DNA of 64,000 nt from Leptolyngbya sp. NIES-2104 (GTDB taxonomy: Bacteria > Cyanobacteriota > Cyanobacteriia > Leptolyngbyales > Leptolyngbyaceae). This document shows, piece after piece, positions 38,001 to 46,893 of the stretch. A model generated the notes under the pieces. That model was not told the DNA's origin and searched no databases. It saw only the letters and a list, made by a program, of their open reading frames with translations. The stretch spans positions 1,922,001 through 1,986,000 of the forward strand of contig NZ_BBWW01000001.1 in NCBI RefSeq assembly GCF_001485215.1. Reading direction: 5' to 3'. A program made the translations under genes and the position numbers. Position 1 is the stretch's first letter; every line of letters starts with the position of its first letter.

Positions 38001-38437
38001 GTGGCAATCGATCGACCATCTGCCGGAATGCGCGACTCAGCGGAACTCACCGTTAACTTTGTCGCTTCTCCGCGAACTTGCACATTAACAGAAGCATTCT
38101 CCGCTCCGTCTGTTCGAGCAGTTAATGTGTTATTCCCTTCTTTGAGTGAAACCCCGTACCACGTTTGAGTAATGGTTGTGCTGCTCGTTTCGGTACGTCC
38201 GATTAAGCGATCGCTCACTTTTTCCCCATTCGCAAACAGTTCAACCTTTGCCCCTTTCGGATAGCTCAACACCACCGTTGCAGAAGGTAGATCGAGAACA
38301 CTGTTAACGGTTGGAGAAACGAACTTTAGAGAAACTTGAGACTGTGCTGGAACGGGATTTGCAATCGATCGAGGAGCTTGGAATGCGAACAGTGAAATCA
38401 GACAAACTGCATAGATAGAACATTGATTAAATTTCAT
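35057..38437 (-). CDS. Large outer-membrane beta-barrel protein with N-terminal Ig-like domains
   Basis: 1126 residues with a signal peptide (IYAVCLISLFAFQAP, cleaved near SIA). The first 240 residues form Ig-like domains (VSLKEGNNTLTARTDG, SRIPADGRSIATIAGQLLDAQG, an invasin-type Big_1-like pattern). From about 250 onward come long alternating hydrophobic/polar strands with aromatic belts (LYLRFERTSPVIGAG, FKANYNVGNLQITGIFAD, ILFGSGTGTNEHLFAIEAIY, WALEAGYYLSPNLRLSAGYS), as in large outer-membrane barrels. It ends in a Pro/Thr-rich tail. No plug or TonB box is apparent. Its ATG overlaps the stop of the previous gene by 4 bp. It could be the translocation or anchoring component for the DUF11 proteins; that is inference. 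Confidence 0.85.
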   Translation of the reverse strand: MKFNQCSIYAVCLISLFAFQAPRSIANPVPAQSQVSLKFVSPTVNSVLDLPSATVVLSYPKGAKVELFANGEKVSDRLIGRTETSSTTITQTWYGVSLKEGNNTLTARTDGAENASVNVQVRGEATKLTVSSAESRIPADGRSIATIAGQLLDAQGNLSNREATVTLSATAGEFTGVDVDRDQPGFQVKAQQGRFTATLRSGLEPRTVTIQARTSNLEAFSQLSFETDLRPPIATGVIDLRLGKRGTDYFDRLRNFNPVDRDNPYRLDAKAAVFATGRIGTWLFTGAFNNSRTLNETCDSTSRLYRDIQPCDQNYPIYGDSSSTTAVTPSQDSLYLRFERTSPVIGAGIDYAMWGDYNTEEFARRSQQFTATTRQLHGFKANYNVGNLQITGIFADSLEGFQRDTIAPDGTSGFYFVSRRLLLEGSENVFLETEELNRPGTVIDRKPLNRGADYEIDYDRGSLLFRQPILRTDVGQNGETLVRRIVVTYQYDQPGSNNNIYAGRVQYNLARGLDRESWIGLTYFKENQGVRQFELFGADALLTFGTSQLVAEYANSESSLDFGNSVSGSAYRVELDSQIAQGVLGRLYYRKTDAGFNNNATTSFTPGQTRYGAQITAAVSPTTNVRVQYDREDNTGIAPRPLTLIDELLTPQTAPTPGSRVDNSLTTITAGVEQKFGTANFSLDWLHRNREDRLTPSVFDTNSDQLRSRFTFPLTQTLTFLAQNETTLSSEVDQVYNDRTLLGLNWRAVPGVNVQLSQQFYHRGQFAGRSLTNLSVLGEYKLLRDTTLTGRYTLLGGANGTNIQAAIGLNQIFKLSPGLRINAAYEHVFSTISSRSAAGTIFAQPFAVGQSASSLGLDGGDNYSIGLEYSDESRFQASARYEHRTSSAGANTVISAGAAGKISPALTALANYQQANAANQTLEGLDDTKTLRIGLAYRDPNDDRFNALLRYEYRKNPALIPDSILFGSGTGTNEHLFAIEAIYAPNWRWEFYGKFALRDSTSYLASDLAGTSTVLLGQGRAVYRLGYRWDVAAEGRWIGQSGDFNELGWALEAGYYLSPNLRLSAGYSFGRANDRDFTGARSTGGLYFGVTVKINELFNGFGLQRIPKPQNPPTQTTVTQEPSPSH

Positions 38438-39930
38438 TTGCCTGCCTCCCGTTGCGCTGGAGTAACTGCAAAATTCATTCGCACTAAACTACCCGGTGCA
38501 AGATGAACTAAGCGAGATTGACTATTGCGTTCGTGAAACTTCTGATTAGGGGCAAGGGTGTAACCTGGAACGCTACTTAGATCTAAAACTCCAGTGCGGT
38601 AACCAGCGAGAACATTCGCCACCGAGAACAATCCGTTTTGATCTGTTGTAATCCGGTTGCCATCATCGAGAAAAACAACTGCATTCGGAATTCCTGGCTC
38701 TCCAGGCTGTTGTTCACCGTCAAAGTTTTTATCTTCAAACACGCGCCCGATAATGGTTCCACAGTCGGTTAACAGTCCATTACGAACCCTGAGACGATGC
38801 AGAGCTGGACCATCTCGCACAATATCTTGATTGTCCGATCGCGTTCCTTGTACCAATGCTCGATTCTGTCCGGTTCCTCGAATTGCATCGGGTGTTAAAG
38901 TCGCCGCATACGCAATATTGACCACTGGGGTTTGTGCTCCAGTGTTGGCAGGTAGCGTTACACTCGGCAGTGTAAAGGTAATCGTCGAACCGTTAGAACT
39001 TGCAGTAACAGGAATGCTTGTATTTTGAAACTCTGCTTTGGCGCTATTTTCTCGGAACCGGAAGCCAAGCGGAAGTAAATCGGTAATCGTTAAATTACTA
39101 ACAGGAGCACTGGCGAGATTACGAATGGATAATCGGTAGAGAACAGTATCACCAGGGGCTGCATTAGATCGATCGCCTGTTTTGATAATTTGAATGGCTT
39201 GAGCTTGACACACACTTGCATCAACATCGATCGCAGCCAGGGATAATCCCACTTGTTCGGCATCTTGAATCGTTAACTGTCCCTCGATCGAGGTTGCACC
39301 CGTAGTGGTACTCAGTGCTTTGCCATCAAGTGAAGTCGCATTGTAAGAAACTTGCCGTCCATTTCGTGCTGTAATCGTCAATCGCACCCGTCGCTGACTG
39401 TAAATCGAGCTTTGGGGCGGAGTGATCACAAGAATGTATCGTTTCCCGATCGCGAGTTGCCCTCGTGCATCATCGAGCAGAAAGTTATACCGCCCATCAC
39501 TGTTTGCACCAAGAAAATAAGGATTGCTATTCTGACGATTCGGATCAAGTCCTGCGGCGATTCCATTGTTCGGAACATCAGGAAGCTCAGTTCCAGTCAA
39601 TGGCACTAACGCACCGAGTTCAACTCCAGAGGCATCTGCTTCATACACACTCACACTAAAGCCTGAGTAACTTGATAGGACTTCACCCGCACACCCTGTA
39701 ATTCGACCCAAAGGATCAATCAGACCTTGCTGGAGTTGATTCGTAAAGCTACTAAAAGTTTGACCTGATGGATCACTGTAACTGTAGCTTGCACGATTTG
39801 TGATGGATGAAATCTTTGGTTGTGCTTGTGCAGAAGTAGAAACACCTAAAGAGCTAATCAGTAATGCAGCAGTGCAAGCTTTGAACCTGGAATAGAAATG
39901 ATCCGCTTGATTCGGAGGCAATTTGTTCAC
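38434..39930 (-). CDS. Exported DUF11 protein with C-terminal SdrD-B-like domain
   Basis: 498 residues. A signal peptide ends near AQA (residue about 37). The N-terminal region (SITNRASYSYSDPSGQTFSS) resembles the start of the 817-residue protein of the same operon (ISNTATATYSDGTTTYNATS). A DUF11 domain lies at about 240-350 (SNAAPGDTVLYRLSIRNLAS, LTITDLLPLGFRFRENSAKA). Next is a carboxypeptidase-like/SdrD-B fold (IIGRVFEDKNFDGEQQPGEP, TDQNGLFSVANVLAGYRTGV). The start is GTG 39930. The 4-bp overlap with the barrel gene shows tight coupling, so the two products probably act together in the outer membrane. Confidence 0.88.
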   Translation of the reverse strand: MNKLPPNQADHFYSRFKACTAALLISSLGVSTSAQAQPKISSITNRASYSYSDPSGQTFSSFTNQLQQGLIDPLGRITGCAGEVLSSYSGFSVSVYEADASGVELGALVPLTGTELPDVPNNGIAAGLDPNRQNSNPYFLGANSDGRYNFLLDDARGQLAIGKRYILVITPPQSSIYSQRRVRLTITARNGRQVSYNATSLDGKALSTTTGATSIEGQLTIQDAEQVGLSLAAIDVDASVCQAQAIQIIKTGDRSNAAPGDTVLYRLSIRNLASAPVSNLTITDLLPLGFRFRENSAKAEFQNTSIPVTASSNGSTITFTLPSVTLPANTGAQTPVVNIAYAATLTPDAIRGTGQNRALVQGTRSDNQDIVRDGPALHRLRVRNGLLTDCGTIIGRVFEDKNFDGEQQPGEPGIPNAVVFLDDGNRITTDQNGLFSVANVLAGYRTGVLDLSSVPGYTLAPNQKFHERNSQSRLVHLAPGSLVRMNFAVTPAQREAGK

Positions 39931-39960
39931 GATCTTGAAGGCGTAGGATTTTCAGGAGAA

Positions 39961-39991
39961 AGAACTCCAATTCTGGAAAAATTGGAGTTCT
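39961..39991 (-). promoter_or_regulatory. 12-bp perfect hairpin inside the DUF11 operon
   Basis: AGAACTCCAATT (39961-39972) pairs with AATTGGAGTTCT (39980-39991). It lies in the 67-bp gap between the 186-residue and 498-residue genes. There is no T-run on the minus strand, so an mRNA-processing or attenuation site is more likely than a full terminator. It may let the two upstream genes be made in excess. Confidence 0.55.
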
Positions 39992-39997
39992 ATGGAA

Positions 39998-40558
39998 CTA
40001 TCGAACGCTGACTTCGTAGTTCACTTCCAAAGCATTCTTAGGCGCGATCGCTTTCTCAAATGTCCACCGCACATGGCTGTAAGCTTCCACAGGTGCAGGC
40101 TTCATCTCCGTTCTGCCATCCGGTAATGTGACCTGCACCATCGGATTTGCCGTAAACGTTTTACCACCATCAATGCTGTAAGTGAGTTCCGCTCCACTCG
40201 AAGTGGCAGAATCAGCCGCATAAGTTGTTCCCTTCGGAACGGGCTGCGTCACCACGAACTTCTCAGCCGCCCGATCGCCTGTGTTCTTTGCAACCACCTG
40301 AAAGCGCAGAACGGTTCCTTTCTGCACCATCGTGTCTTTCGTCAGCACATTCCAAGACACTTGCTCTTTGCCTTGGGCATCTTTCTGAATGACTTTCTGT
40401 TTCGCGATCAAGTTCAGTTCGACTTTCGGCTGCTGCAACGATTGAGCGATCGACAATCCTCGATCGAACAGTCGAGCTGCCGCAGGTGCTCCATCGATCG
40501 GCAACATTGCCACAGTCGCCGCAAGTCCCAATCCTATCCAAACAAAATTCCGTTTCAT
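39998..40558 (-). CDS. Small exported DUF11-like protein
   Basis: 186 residues with a signal peptide (VWIGLGLAATVAMLP). The mature protein is one DUF11-like Ig domain (TMVQKGTVLRFQVVAKNTGD, AEKFVVTQPVPKGTTYAADS, ELTYSIDGGKTFTANP). It is a single-domain version of what the larger operon members carry and could be a subunit or cap of an assembly. AGGAG lies just upstream of the ATG. It follows the 817-residue gene by 21 bp and precedes a hairpin that may set its expression apart from the downstream genes. Confidence 0.87.
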   Translation of the reverse strand: MKRNFVWIGLGLAATVAMLPIDGAPAAARLFDRGLSIAQSLQQPKVELNLIAKQKVIQKDAQGKEQVSWNVLTKDTMVQKGTVLRFQVVAKNTGDRAAEKFVVTQPVPKGTTYAADSATSSGAELTYSIDGGKTFTANPMVQVTLPDGRTEMKPAPVEAYSHVRWTFEKAIAPKNALEVNYEVSVR

Positions 40559-40579
40559 TGTTTTCTCCTGATGAGTCCA

Positions 40580-43033
40580 CTACTTGATCGTGCGGCGGAA
40601 GATAAATTCGCCTGTGCCTTGCGGGGCAACCGTTCCAACCTGATTGGTATAGATTTGAATGTCTGTACCGTTGAGCGTGACTGTGATCGTGCCGCTTGCG
40701 ATTCCATAGCCTGGGGCTGGACCCAGCGATGAATGCGTTGTCGGGTTGAACCAATTGTTTGGAGCATCTAACCCGTCTTCGGTGATCGTCAGACTGTTTG
40801 CAGGAAGATCGATGCTGCCAGAATTTGCAGGCGCGAGCGTTGAAACGTTGCGGTATCGGATGCGATATTCGATCGTTCTTCCGGGTCTTGCTGCGGCATT
40901 TAATGCGGCTTGACTCGCACCAAATCCAACAACTTCAGTTCCACCATCCAGAATTCGAGCATCTTTTTGCAGTTCGACATATCCGGTGTAGAGGCGATTG
41001 ATCGTTGTGTTTCCGGGTTCATTAGTTGGACTTCCATCATTGTTCTGATCGACAAACGCCAGGATTAGAACGGGGAAGCCTGTGTTTTGTGCGATCGGGT
41101 TTGCTACCGTACTGTCAGGAAGATCGATCGTTACCGTGTAATTTCTCTGATCAGTTCCACCCGGATTGTTATCGTTTGCAGGAAGGTCTACCAGTTCGAC
41201 TGGATCATTGAGTCCTGTATTGCTGCTTCCCGTAGGTTCAAAGTCAAATGTCGCCCCGTTATAACGGTAAACTGCAACATCGCTTCCAGCAGTAATGGTA
41301 ACTAATGTTCCAGGCGGTAAATCCGCTGCGTTAGTAGGTGGAGTGGGAAGCAGTGAAATCGTTTGCGGGCTACCACTGGTATTTTGAACAGTGTTCGTGA
41401 AGGTGATGGCTGGTGTTTGAGCATCCGTTAACGGGGTTGCAGGATTGAGATCTGCCGGAAGCTGAATCGATCGATTCGTAAAGTCATCATTGTTCGTGGT
41501 GTTGACCGCATCGGGACGATTCACGGGACCATTCAATGGAGTCGCTGCGATCGTATACAGCGTGACTTCACCTCCATCCGAATCGTTGAGGTCTCCTTGG
41601 TTCGTGTTGCCTGCGGTCGGAGATGATCCTTTGCCTGGATCTTCTCCATCTGTGACGACATCTGCTACCCCATCATCGATTCCCCGTCCTGTTGCAGGGG
41701 CACCTCCAGTTGTCGCTGGATCAGGATTACCGCCTTCGAGCTGGTTATTTGCGGATTGATCTCCAGATTCGTCATATACCAACTGTGTTGCAGTTCCAGG
41801 AGCGACTGTCCCAGGCTGTGATTGACCAAACACTTGGGCGATGTTGGCAATTCGTCCTCCGGTGAAGCTTGCGGTCGGATTGACTGAGAATGAGAAGCCC
41901 TCGATCGGGGTGGAATTGTTCGCAACAGGAGTCGATCGTACAAAACCAACCCGCGTGATTGTTCCAGAGGTCGGACGAGTCGTGACCCAAGCTGCTTGAT
42001 GCGCTGGAGTCGATAAAGGACTGATCGTGTAAACGACTGTCCAACTTGAATCTGGTGCGGTGGGAGTAGTCGAACTCAAAACGGTTGCATCTGGAATCGC
42101 ATCAGAAACGAGAATGCGGTCTTGACTTGAACCATTCAAGTTCAGTGCGGTGGGATGCAAGTCTGAAGCGACAAGTCCAGTGGGCAATGGTGTGGGAGTT
42201 GCAACCTTGAGCGCTAACGAATAGTTCAGCGTGTCATCGCTCAAGACCGCAGGCGTGTTGTTATTGCTATAGCTAGACACTGCTTTGAGAATGGTTGCAA
42301 ACGCCTGCAATCGAGCATTCACGGTGATTGCAGTACTTGTTGCCATTGCTTCGTGCACGCGAGAGAGAACACCAGGGGTTTCGCCTGTGGTTCCGTCTGG
42401 ATTGTCTACCGTGTAAACATCAAGTGTGTTATTGACATTGCCAGTTCGATCGATGTTTTGATCATTGGCAGTGGCAGTGTTTCCGAGGGCAACGGTCGTC
42501 GTCGCACCGGCTACAGCCGTTCCCCGGACTCGAACCGGAACGCGAACGGTAATGGTTCCATTCGCTGCAATTGATCCTTGAGTCGCTCCAAGCAGTGTAC
42601 CTGTTGAATCACCCGCTGTCGGTATGGGTACTGGAGTGATAGCAGTGCCATTTACAGCAATAATTTGGAGCGGACCATCGACGAAGAAATCTGTGGTATT
42701 TAGGGTAGCAGTTCCAGGAATAAAGAACTGTGTGGGGTCGTTTCCAACGTTGGTGATAGTGAAATCGACGTGCAGTGGATCATTTGCGTTTGGGGCGGCG
42801 TTGCTGGGAGCCTGAGCCGCAACGTTAATTCCTGGAACTTCCGCAACTTGAACAGTTACCGTGTTGGAAGTTGCATTATAAGTAGTTGTCCCATCGGAGT
42901 AGGTTGCCGTTGCTGTGTTGCTGATGGTGGTGCCTGCTGCGGTTTGAGTTTGAGCGAGAACGGTGCGGACTCCTGACAGGCTACTTCCGATGAGAAGTGT
43001 GGCGGCTAGGAGCTTACAAGTAGTAATTTTCAT
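40580..43033 (-). CDS. Large exported DUF11-type surface protein, first gene of the operon
   Basis: 817 residues from ATG 43033, which gives a clean signal peptide (MKITTCKLLAATLLIG, cleaved near VLAQ). An ATG 17 codons upstream puts other residues before the signal, so it was rejected. The mature protein is Thr/Asn/Pro/Gly-rich and beta-type, with low Lys and almost no Cys. It has DUF11-like segments (PNANDPLHVDFTITNVGNDP, AARPGRTIEYRIRYRNVSTL, NSLTITEDGL). The N-terminus ISNTATATYSDGTTTYNATS is shared in style with the 498-residue protein. It is a candidate major structural surface protein. The promoter must lie in 43034-43360. Confidence 0.86.
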   Translation of the reverse strand: MKITTCKLLAATLLIGSSLSGVRTVLAQTQTAAGTTISNTATATYSDGTTTYNATSNTVTVQVAEVPGINVAAQAPSNAAPNANDPLHVDFTITNVGNDPTQFFIPGTATLNTTDFFVDGPLQIIAVNGTAITPVPIPTAGDSTGTLLGATQGSIAANGTITVRVPVRVRGTAVAGATTTVALGNTATANDQNIDRTGNVNNTLDVYTVDNPDGTTGETPGVLSRVHEAMATSTAITVNARLQAFATILKAVSSYSNNNTPAVLSDDTLNYSLALKVATPTPLPTGLVASDLHPTALNLNGSSQDRILVSDAIPDATVLSSTTPTAPDSSWTVVYTISPLSTPAHQAAWVTTRPTSGTITRVGFVRSTPVANNSTPIEGFSFSVNPTASFTGGRIANIAQVFGQSQPGTVAPGTATQLVYDESGDQSANNQLEGGNPDPATTGGAPATGRGIDDGVADVVTDGEDPGKGSSPTAGNTNQGDLNDSDGGEVTLYTIAATPLNGPVNRPDAVNTTNNDDFTNRSIQLPADLNPATPLTDAQTPAITFTNTVQNTSGSPQTISLLPTPPTNAADLPPGTLVTITAGSDVAVYRYNGATFDFEPTGSSNTGLNDPVELVDLPANDNNPGGTDQRNYTVTIDLPDSTVANPIAQNTGFPVLILAFVDQNNDGSPTNEPGNTTINRLYTGYVELQKDARILDGGTEVVGFGASQAALNAAARPGRTIEYRIRYRNVSTLAPANSGSIDLPANSLTITEDGLDAPNNWFNPTTHSSLGPAPGYGIASGTITVTLNGTDIQIYTNQVGTVAPQGTGEFIFRRTIK

Positions 43034-43360
43034 AGCGATCGACAAAAAGTGGGCTGAAAAAAGGACATGCGAAGCAACCCCCATTCAGAGGTCAGAGCAC
43101 GATCAAGGTTGGAGAAAATCTCGGTGCAGTCAGACGCAGGCAGTTGACAGTGATGCGATTGTGCAAGCAGCGGACTTATGCAAGCCTTAAATTAGCTTTG
43201 GGTTGAAACGCAATTAGGGTTGTCATCAATCTTGGGGAACAAACTTTACAGATAGAACGTGCCCAAACTTCTTTCAATCTTTACCAAGTCAGCACAAAGT
43301 TCCGTTAGATTACTGAAGGGAAATTTAAACGGCTTAAGCTAGTTCGCGTAGTTCGATGAA
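43034..43360 (-). promoter_or_regulatory. Upstream region of the DUF11 surface operon
   Basis: About 330 bp between the operon start and the palindromic repeat. It holds no open frame that looks real. No individual promoter element is convincing. Confidence 0.35.
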
Positions 43361-43361
43361 T

Positions 43362-43525
43362 TCCTTCGCTCCGTTGTTCACTCGCCCCGGAATAGAATTC
43401 GGGGCTAACGATGCGAAGTCCCTTCAGGGCTGTCAGCCTTAACTTCATGCGTCTTTAGCCCCCTTTAGTGGGCTTCGATTCGACCTCGCCCCGGAATGAA
43501 ATTCGGGGCGAGGTCGAATCGAAGC
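43362..43525. repeat. Palindromic intergenic repeat, with a perfect 21-bp hairpin
   Basis: The left half carries the family core CGCCCCGGAATAGAATTCGG followed by GGCTAACGATGCGAAGTCCC. In the right half, positions 43473-43493 pair perfectly with 43504-43524 around a 10-base loop containing GAATGAAATT. It lies between two minus-strand genes, downstream of the glycosyltransferase. Confidence 0.85.
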
Positions 43526-43569
43526 GGAAAGACTTGTCGAACTGAGGTTAAAATGTGGCTCTTCACCAC

Positions 43570-44757
43570 CTAATTTGTCAGAAGCCCCATCTCTTTTAAT
43601 CCTTGTTGAAGTCGTTGCGCCTCGGTTGGATTTTGCTGTTGATGAAGCTCGATCGCAGTTTTAAACGCTTCTAAACTCTCCGGCACTTGACCCAATCTCA
43701 ACAACACAACACCGAGATTCTGATAAGCTTCCGCATAATTTGGATTTAGCGCGATCGCACTTTTATAATGTTCGATCGCAGTGGTAAATTGTCCCATTGC
43801 TTTGAGGGTTGCGCCTAAGTTGCAATGTGCGATCGCAAAATTCGGATCAATCTTCAACGCTTGCTGATAAAGCACCTGGGCATTTTGAAGATCGCCACAG
43901 TCTTTCAATAAGCTGCCTAAATTATTAATTGCCCCTAATTTCAGTTTTGACAGAATCGGTTGCTGAATTGCCTCTTGATAATGTTGAGCAGCTTTTTCGA
44001 TATCAACTTCTGAATACACACTACCTAGGTGATAGTGCAATTCATATTTTGTTGAAACATCTTGAACTGTGGATAATCCTCGCTCTAGAAGTTCAATTCC
44101 TCTTGCTGTCTCGCCAATCTGAACGTAGAGCGCTCCTAACTTACTGCAAACATAGGGATCATTCGGATGCGTGGCGAGAAAACCTTCCATCGTCGATCGC
44201 GCTTTACTCATTTTGTCACGTCCCGCAATCATATCTGCCTGATAACCCTCATGCAAAATCGCAACTTCTGGAATCGCGCCAATTTTCCACTGCCGTTCAC
44301 GCTCCAATAATTTCATCACCTGATCATCGATCATTGCGTGATACGGACGAGTAAACCAAATCTCAGGATGCCTTCTAAATAATCGTGAAATTAGAGAATA
44401 GGGAGATTGCGCGGCTCCGATTTCTTGGCGGACAAGATTAAACACTAAATAATCGGGTTGGGCGATCGCGCTTTTCAAAATCGGCACAATTTCCGGCACT
44501 AACACCTCATCCGCATCCAGCACTAAGACCCAATCGCCTTGAACGTATTTCAGCGACTCATTCCGAGCAGCGGAAAAATCATTGCACCATTTAAATGTGT
44601 GAACTTGTGCGCCGAACGATTTCGCAATCTCGATCGTGCGATCGCTTGACCCCGTATCCAGCACGATCATTTCATCGACAAAACCCTGCACACTCGACAA
44701 ACAGCGAGGCAAATTCTCTTCCTCATCCTTCACAATGATGCAAAAACTCAGGCGCAT
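43570..44757 (-). CDS. Family 2 glycosyltransferase with C-terminal TPR repeats
   Basis: 395 residues. Residues 1-200 are a GT-A glycosyltransferase: LSFCIIVKDEEENLPRCL at the start, VLDTGSSDRTIE, and DAD at 81-83 for metal and nucleotide-sugar binding. From about 200 on, TPR units follow (AALYVQIGETARGIELLERG-type helices, LKIDPNFAIAHCNLGATLKA, IALNPNYAEAYQNLGVVLLR). This layout is found in SunS-like and O-linked sugar transferases that modify proteins or peptides; the TPRs would hold the acceptor. The acceptor is unknown. The neighbouring DUF11 surface proteins, rich in Thr, are conceivable targets, but that is speculation. Confidence 0.9.
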   Translation of the reverse strand: MRLSFCIIVKDEEENLPRCLSSVQGFVDEMIVLDTGSSDRTIEIAKSFGAQVHTFKWCNDFSAARNESLKYVQGDWVLVLDADEVLVPEIVPILKSAIAQPDYLVFNLVRQEIGAAQSPYSLISRLFRRHPEIWFTRPYHAMIDDQVMKLLERERQWKIGAIPEVAILHEGYQADMIAGRDKMSKARSTMEGFLATHPNDPYVCSKLGALYVQIGETARGIELLERGLSTVQDVSTKYELHYHLGSVYSEVDIEKAAQHYQEAIQQPILSKLKLGAINNLGSLLKDCGDLQNAQVLYQQALKIDPNFAIAHCNLGATLKAMGQFTTAIEHYKSAIALNPNYAEAYQNLGVVLLRLGQVPESLEAFKTAIELHQQQNPTEAQRLQQGLKEMGLLTN

Positions 44758-44932
44758 CGGAATTTCCCTCGGAAATCAAAGTCCATTGTTAAACCATTAC
44801 GTTACATTGGATAAACCAGGAATTCTCAGATTTCGACCGTATAGCTGCAAGAAGTCTTAATACGGAGTAATATAAATTAACAATACAAATCTGAGATCCC
44901 TTTAATTCCTATTTTCAGGAGGATACACCCCG

Positions 44933-46774
44933 GTGAACAAGCGGTGGAGAAATGCAGGGCTATATGCGCTTTTAGCGATCGTCGTGATTGCGTTAGCAAC
45001 GGCGGTTTTTGATAAGCAACCCCAAACTCGTGAAACCTGGCGCTATAGCCAGTTTATTCAAGAAGTTGAGAATAACAACGTCAATAAAGTCAGTCTGAGC
45101 AGCGATCGCTCTCGCGCACTGGTTCAATCCCAAGACGGCAGCCGCATCTTGGTCAACCTGCCGAGTGATCCTGAACTCATCAGCATTCTGACCCGCAACC
45201 AAGTCGATATTTCCGTCCTGCCTGCAACTGATGGCAACGACTTTTGGCTTCGTGCAGTTAGCAGCCTATTCTTCCCAGTTCTGCTGCTCGTGGGTTTATT
45301 CTTCCTGTTGCGCCGCGCTCAAAACGGTCCAGGAAGCCAAGCGATGAACTTCGGCAAATCGAAAGCCAGAGTTCAAATGGAACCCCAAACCCAAGTCACG
45401 TTTAACGATGTCGCGGGAATTGATCAAGCGAAACTTGAATTGAACGAAGTCGTAGACTTTTTGAAAAATGCCGATCGCTTTACCGCAGTTGGCGCAAAGA
45501 TTCCCAAGGGCGTTCTGCTCGTTGGACCTCCCGGAACTGGTAAAACGCTCTTAGCGAAAGCCGTCGCAGGCGAAGCTGGAGTCCCCTTCTTCTCGATTTC
45601 CGGTTCTGAATTTGTCGAAATGTTCGTCGGTGTCGGTGCGTCTCGCGTCCGCGACTTGTTCGAGCAAGCCAAAACGAACGCACCTTGCATCGTCTTTATC
45701 GATGAAATTGATGCGGTCGGTCGTCAACGGGGCGCAGGTCTCGGTGGCGGTAACGATGAACGGGAACAAACCTTGAACCAACTCTTAACTGAAATGGACG
45801 GGTTTGAAGGCAACACCGGAATCATCATCATCGCAGCGACAAACCGCCCTGATGTCTTGGACGCGGCTCTATTGCGTCCGGGTCGTTTTGACCGTCAAGT
45901 CGTTGTGGATCGTCCCGATTACGCGGGTCGTTTGGAAGTCCTGAACGTTCACGCTCGTGGCAAGACTTTATCGAAAGATGTTGACCTCGAAAAGATCGCT
46001 CGTCGGACTCCTGGGTTTACCGGAGCGGACTTGTCGAACTTGCTGAACGAAGCGGCAATTCTTGCGGCTCGTCGCAACTTGACCGAGGTTTCGATGGATG
46101 AAATCAATGATGCGATCGATCGTGTTCTTGCAGGTCCTGAGAAGAAAGACCGCGTGATGAGCGAAAAGCGTAAAGAGTTAGTCGCGTATCACGAAGCTGG
46201 TCACGCGCTTGTCGGTGCACTCATGCCCGATTATGACCCTGTTCAAAAAATCAGTATTATTCCGCGGGGTCGTGCAGGTGGTTTAACCTGGTTCACGCCT
46301 AGCGAAGATCGGATGGATTCGGGCTTATATTCCCGTTCCTACCTGCAAAACCAGATGGCGGTTGCCCTTGGTGGTCGGATCGCTGAAGAGATCGTCTTCG
46401 GTGAAGAAGAAGTAACCACAGGCGCATCGAATGATCTTCAGCAAGTGGCACGAGTCGCGAAGCAGATGGTGACTCGATTCGGAATGAGCGATCGCTTAGG
46501 TCCAGTTGCCCTCGGTCGTCAGCAAGGCAATATGTTCCTTGGTCGGGACATCGCCGCAGAACGTGACTTCTCAGAAGAAACCGCCGCCGCGATCGATGAC
46601 GAAGTTCGTAACCTGGTTGAGCAAGCCTATCGTCGGGCGAAAGCCGTTCTGGTTCAAAACCGCCCGGTACTTGATCGATTAGCTGAAATGCTGGTTGAGA
46701 AAGAAACGGTTGATTCGGAAGAACTGCAAGAACTGCTCAGCACCAGTGAAGTGCAGATTGCAGCGATCGCGTAA
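44933..46774 (+). CDS. ftsH: ATP-dependent zinc metalloprotease FtsH
   Basis: 613 residues. Two membrane helices (about 8-24 and 108-127) flank a lumen- or periplasm-facing domain. The AAA module has Walker A GPPGTGKT (198-205), Walker [12 protein letters not shown] and the second region of homology ending [10 protein letters not shown]. The peptidase has zinc motif HEAGH at 420-424. FtsH hexamers remove damaged membrane proteins; in cyanobacteria the thylakoid forms degrade photodamaged D1. Which of the four cyanobacterial paralogues this is cannot be settled without alignment. The start is GTG 44933 with AGGAGG 10 bases upstream. A terminator follows at 46797-46826. Confidence 0.98.
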   Translation: MNKRWRNAGLYALLAIVVIALATAVFDKQPQTRETWRYSQFIQEVENNNVNKVSLSSDRSRALVQSQDGSRILVNLPSDPELISILTRNQVDISVLPATDGNDFWLRAVSSLFFPVLLLVGLFFLLRRAQNGPGSQAMNFGKSKARVQMEPQTQVTFNDVAGIDQAKLELNEVVDFLKNADRFTAVGAKIPKGVLLVGPPGTGKTLLAKAVAGEAGVPFFSISGSEFVEMFVGVGASRVRDLFEQAKTNAPCIVFIDEIDAVGRQRGAGLGGGNDEREQTLNQLLTEMDGFEGNTGIIIIAATNRPDVLDAALLRPGRFDRQVVVDRPDYAGRLEVLNVHARGKTLSKDVDLEKIARRTPGFTGADLSNLLNEAAILAARRNLTEVSMDEINDAIDRVLAGPEKKDRVMSEKRKELVAYHEAGHALVGALMPDYDPVQKISIIPRGRAGGLTWFTPSEDRMDSGLYSRSYLQNQMAVALGGRIAEEIVFGEEEVTTGASNDLQQVARVAKQMVTRFGMSDRLGPVALGRQQGNMFLGRDIAAERDFSEETAAAIDDEVRNLVEQAYRRAKAVLVQNRPVLDRLAEMLVEKETVDSEELQELLSTSEVQIAAIA

Positions 46775-46796
46775 CCGTTAATTCAATCAAACTTTT

Positions 46797-46826
46797 AAGA
46801 GATGTTCTACGGGGCATCTCTTTTTT
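46797..46826 (+). terminator. Terminator of ftsH
   Basis: AAGAGATG (46797-46804) pairs with CATCTCTT (46815-46822), then the T-run continues to 46826. It lies 22 bases past the ftsH stop. Confidence 0.9.
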
Positions 46827-46893
46827 GGTGGAATGAAATCAATCAGTTCTTGAGATACACTCGGTAGTCATTAGCATTCTTGAGTCAGCGATT

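Noticed and set aside
43362-43525. CRISPR-like repeated palindromes
   Set aside because: Copies are single, far apart and without regular spacers. They are dispersed intergenic repeats.
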